Positions 5,695 to 7,174 of a stretch of 7,174 nucleotides of DNA are shown one piece after another. Position numbers and translations under genes: made by a program. Numbering within the stretch: the first letter of the stretch is position 1; every line of letters starts with the position of its first letter. Below the pieces are notes generated by a model that had not been told where the DNA came from, did no database searches, and saw only the letters and a program-made list of their open reading frames with translations. The stretch is from Bacteroidota bacterium (GTDB lineage Bacteria > Bacteroidota > Bacteroidia > Bacteroidales > VadinHA17), in contig JADFUQ010000090.1 in NCBI GenBank assembly GCA_015222065.1, positions 1-7,174 of the forward strand, in the 5' to 3' direction.

Positions 5695-7125
5695 ATGAAT
5701 CATTCTCATCAGGACGTTTGGCAAAATTGTTTAAAAATAATTAAAGACAACGTACCTTCAATAAGTTACAGAACCTGGTTTGAACCAATCGTTCCTATTC
5801 GAATTGAAAGTAATATCCTTACTATCCAGGTACCCAGTCCGTTTTTTTATGAATACCTTGAAGAACAGTATATTGATATTCTGAGGAAAACTCTCAGGAA
5901 AGAAATGGGGCCTGATGCAAAGCTGGAATATAATGTGGTAATAGAAAATTCACAGTTTGACCAGCCTAAACCTTATACTATAAAAATACCTACCAGGAAT
6001 AAAACAGATTTAAGAAATCGTCCATTTTCACTACCATTAGAGTCTGAAAGTAGTTCAATAAAAAACCCATTTATCATACCAGGTATCAGGAAGCTTCATG
6101 TTGATCCCAGGTTAAATCCTGATAATTCATTTCAAAATTTTATTGAAGGTGAATGTAACCGGTTGGCTCGTTCTGCCGGATTTGCAGTTGCAAATAAACC
6201 GGGAGGAACTGCTTTTAATCCTTTATTATTATATGGCAACTCGGGACTGGGAAAAACTCACCTTGCTCAGGCAATTGGAATTTTAGTAAAAGAAAAATTT
6301 CCCGAGAAAATAGTTTTATATGTCAACGCCAACAAATTCCAGACACAATTCGTTGAATCTGTAAGAAACAACAACAAAAATGATTTTCTACATTTCTACC
6401 AGATGATCGATCTGTTAATACTGGATGATGTTCATGAATTTGCCGGCAAGACAAAAACACAGGACACATTTTTCCACATCTTTAATCATTTACACCAGAG
6501 TGGTAAACAACTGATACTAACATCAGACAAACCACCAGTTGAGCTTCAGGGACTGGAACAAAGATTATTATCAAGATTCAAATGGGGATTGTCTGCCGAT
6601 CTTCAGTCACCAGGTTTTGACACACGAATAGCAATACTTAAGAAGAAAGCATATAATGACGGGATAGATCTTGATGATGAAATACTGGAATACGTTGCTA
6701 CACATATAACAAATAATGTCCGCGAATTAGAAGGAGCACTTATTTCATTACTCGCACAATCAACTCTGAACAAGAAGGAAATCACTATCAATCTGGCTAA
6801 AGAGATGATTGATAAATTGATTAAGAATTCACGCCGTGAGATCTCAATTGATTACATACAAAAGATTGTTTGCGACTATTACAATATTCCCATTAACCTG
6901 ATACAAAGTAAAACCAGAAAAAGAGAGATTGTACAAGCACGTCAGGTAGCTATGTTCTTTTCGAAAAGTCTTACTAAATCTTCACTTGCCACTATTGGAA
7001 CCCAAATTGGCGGGAAAGACCATGCAACTGTTTTACATGCCTGCAAAACTGTAAATAACCTTATTGATACTGATAAACAATTCAGATTACAAATACAGGA
7101 TATTGAAAAGAAATTAAGTTTCTAA
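5695..7125 (+). CDS. dnaA: Chromosomal replication initiator protein DnaA
   Basis: This 476-residue ATP-dependent initiator binds DnaA boxes, oligomerises and melts the origin. Domain I (about 1-85) contains VWQNCLKIIKDN and the TWFEPI motif, used for self-interaction and helicase recruitment. A short linker (about 86-138) follows. Domain III (AAA+) has Walker A GNSGLGKTH (181-189, K187, T188), Walker B LILDD (241-245), sensor 1 LTSDKPP (275-281), the box VII arginine-finger motif SRFKWGL (R294) and sensor 2 NNVRELEGAL (R343). Domain IV ends with the DNA-binding signature GGKDHATVLHACKTV (439-453). Every essential motif is intact and the length is usual for the phylum. The ATG at 5695 lies at the centre of the palindrome ATTCATGAAT. 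The long AT-rich gap upstream suggests its own promoter, although no consensus element is visible. Confidence 0.98.
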   Translation: MNHSHQDVWQNCLKIIKDNVPSISYRTWFEPIVPIRIESNILTIQVPSPFFYEYLEEQYIDILRKTLRKEMGPDAKLEYNVVIENSQFDQPKPYTIKIPTRNKTDLRNRPFSLPLESESSSIKNPFIIPGIRKLHVDPRLNPDNSFQNFIEGECNRLARSAGFAVANKPGGTAFNPLLLYGNSGLGKTHLAQAIGILVKEKFPEKIVLYVNANKFQTQFVESVRNNNKNDFLHFYQMIDLLILDDVHEFAGKTKTQDTFFHIFNHLHQSGKQLILTSDKPPVELQGLEQRLLSRFKWGLSADLQSPGFDTRIAILKKKAYNDGIDLDDEILEYVATHITNNVRELEGALISLLAQSTLNKKEITINLAKEMIDKLIKNSRREISIDYIQKIVCDYYNIPINLIQSKTRKREIVQARQVAMFFSKSLTKSSLATIGTQIGGKDHATVLHACKTVNNLIDTDKQFRLQIQDIEKKLSF

Positions 7126-7126
7126 T

Positions 7127-7174
7127 TTACTTATCTATCCATCCTTCAATTTCAACCAGAAGATCTTCTCTGCA
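7127..7174 (-). CDS. C-terminal fragment of a convergent gene, unidentified
   Basis: On the minus strand the right edge reads CREDLLVEIEGWIDK and then TAA at 7127-7129, one base beyond the dnaA stop. The frame is open to the window edge and its composition is protein-like (acidic and hydrophobic, with a Trp). The other minus frames stop within the segment. Fifteen residues are too few to identify a family. If real, it converges on dnaA with essentially no intergenic space, leaving no room for a separate terminator. Confidence 0.4.
   Translation of the reverse strand, partial: CREDLLVEIEGWIDK

Noticed and set aside
6470..6478. TTTTCCACA, one mismatch from the DnaA box TTATCCACA
   Set aside because: It is a single isolated copy inside dnaA, encoding conserved TFFHIF residues, with no neighbouring boxes. 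Coincidence is more likely.
7158..7169. 12-bp palindrome AGAAGATCTTCT near the right edge
   Set aside because: It falls inside the putative convergent coding frame, has no T-tract or loop, and is short enough to be incidental.

Overview
The window looks like a chromosomal segment of a Bacteroidota bacterium, probably Bacteroidales or Marinilabiliales. The evidence is the low GC content, AT-rich gene leaders without Shine-Dalgarno sequences, two matches to the Bacteroidota -7 promoter consensus TAnnTTTG between divergent genes, and four proteins whose architecture fits this phylum. The order-level placement is my recollection of protein style, not a search result.

Layout: positions 1-306 are non-coding, with a GC-rich (about 53%) repeat-bearing patch followed by a very AT-rich (about 20% GC) tail. 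Next is lptD on the minus strand (307-2925), the outer-membrane LPS translocon. A 106-bp divergent promoter region separates it from a plus-strand series: a secreted N-acetylmuramoyl-L-alanine amidase with a SPOR-like C-terminus (3032-4141), an MCE/MlaD lipid-transport protein (4305-5297) and the replication initiator dnaA (5695-7125). A 163-bp gap carrying an octamer repeat separates the amidase from mlaD, and a 397-bp gap of 21% GC precedes dnaA. The last 48 bases probably hold the C-terminus of a convergent gene.

Three genes serve the diderm envelope: LPS export (LptD), peptidoglycan cleavage (amidase) and phospholipid trafficking (MlaD). Divergent expression of lptD and the amidase from one short control region would couple outer-membrane assembly to wall remodelling. 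dnaA appears to be a separate transcription unit.

I see no undescribed multi-gene system; the coding content is housekeeping. The most unusual material is non-coding: two period-8 arrays sharing a CGA-purine unit, each lying 3' of a gene and in that gene's sense orientation. Also notable are predicted overlapping divergent 5' leaders, a non-ATG start for lptD, and a two-cysteine arrangement in LptD that resembles one of the E. coli LptD disulfides.
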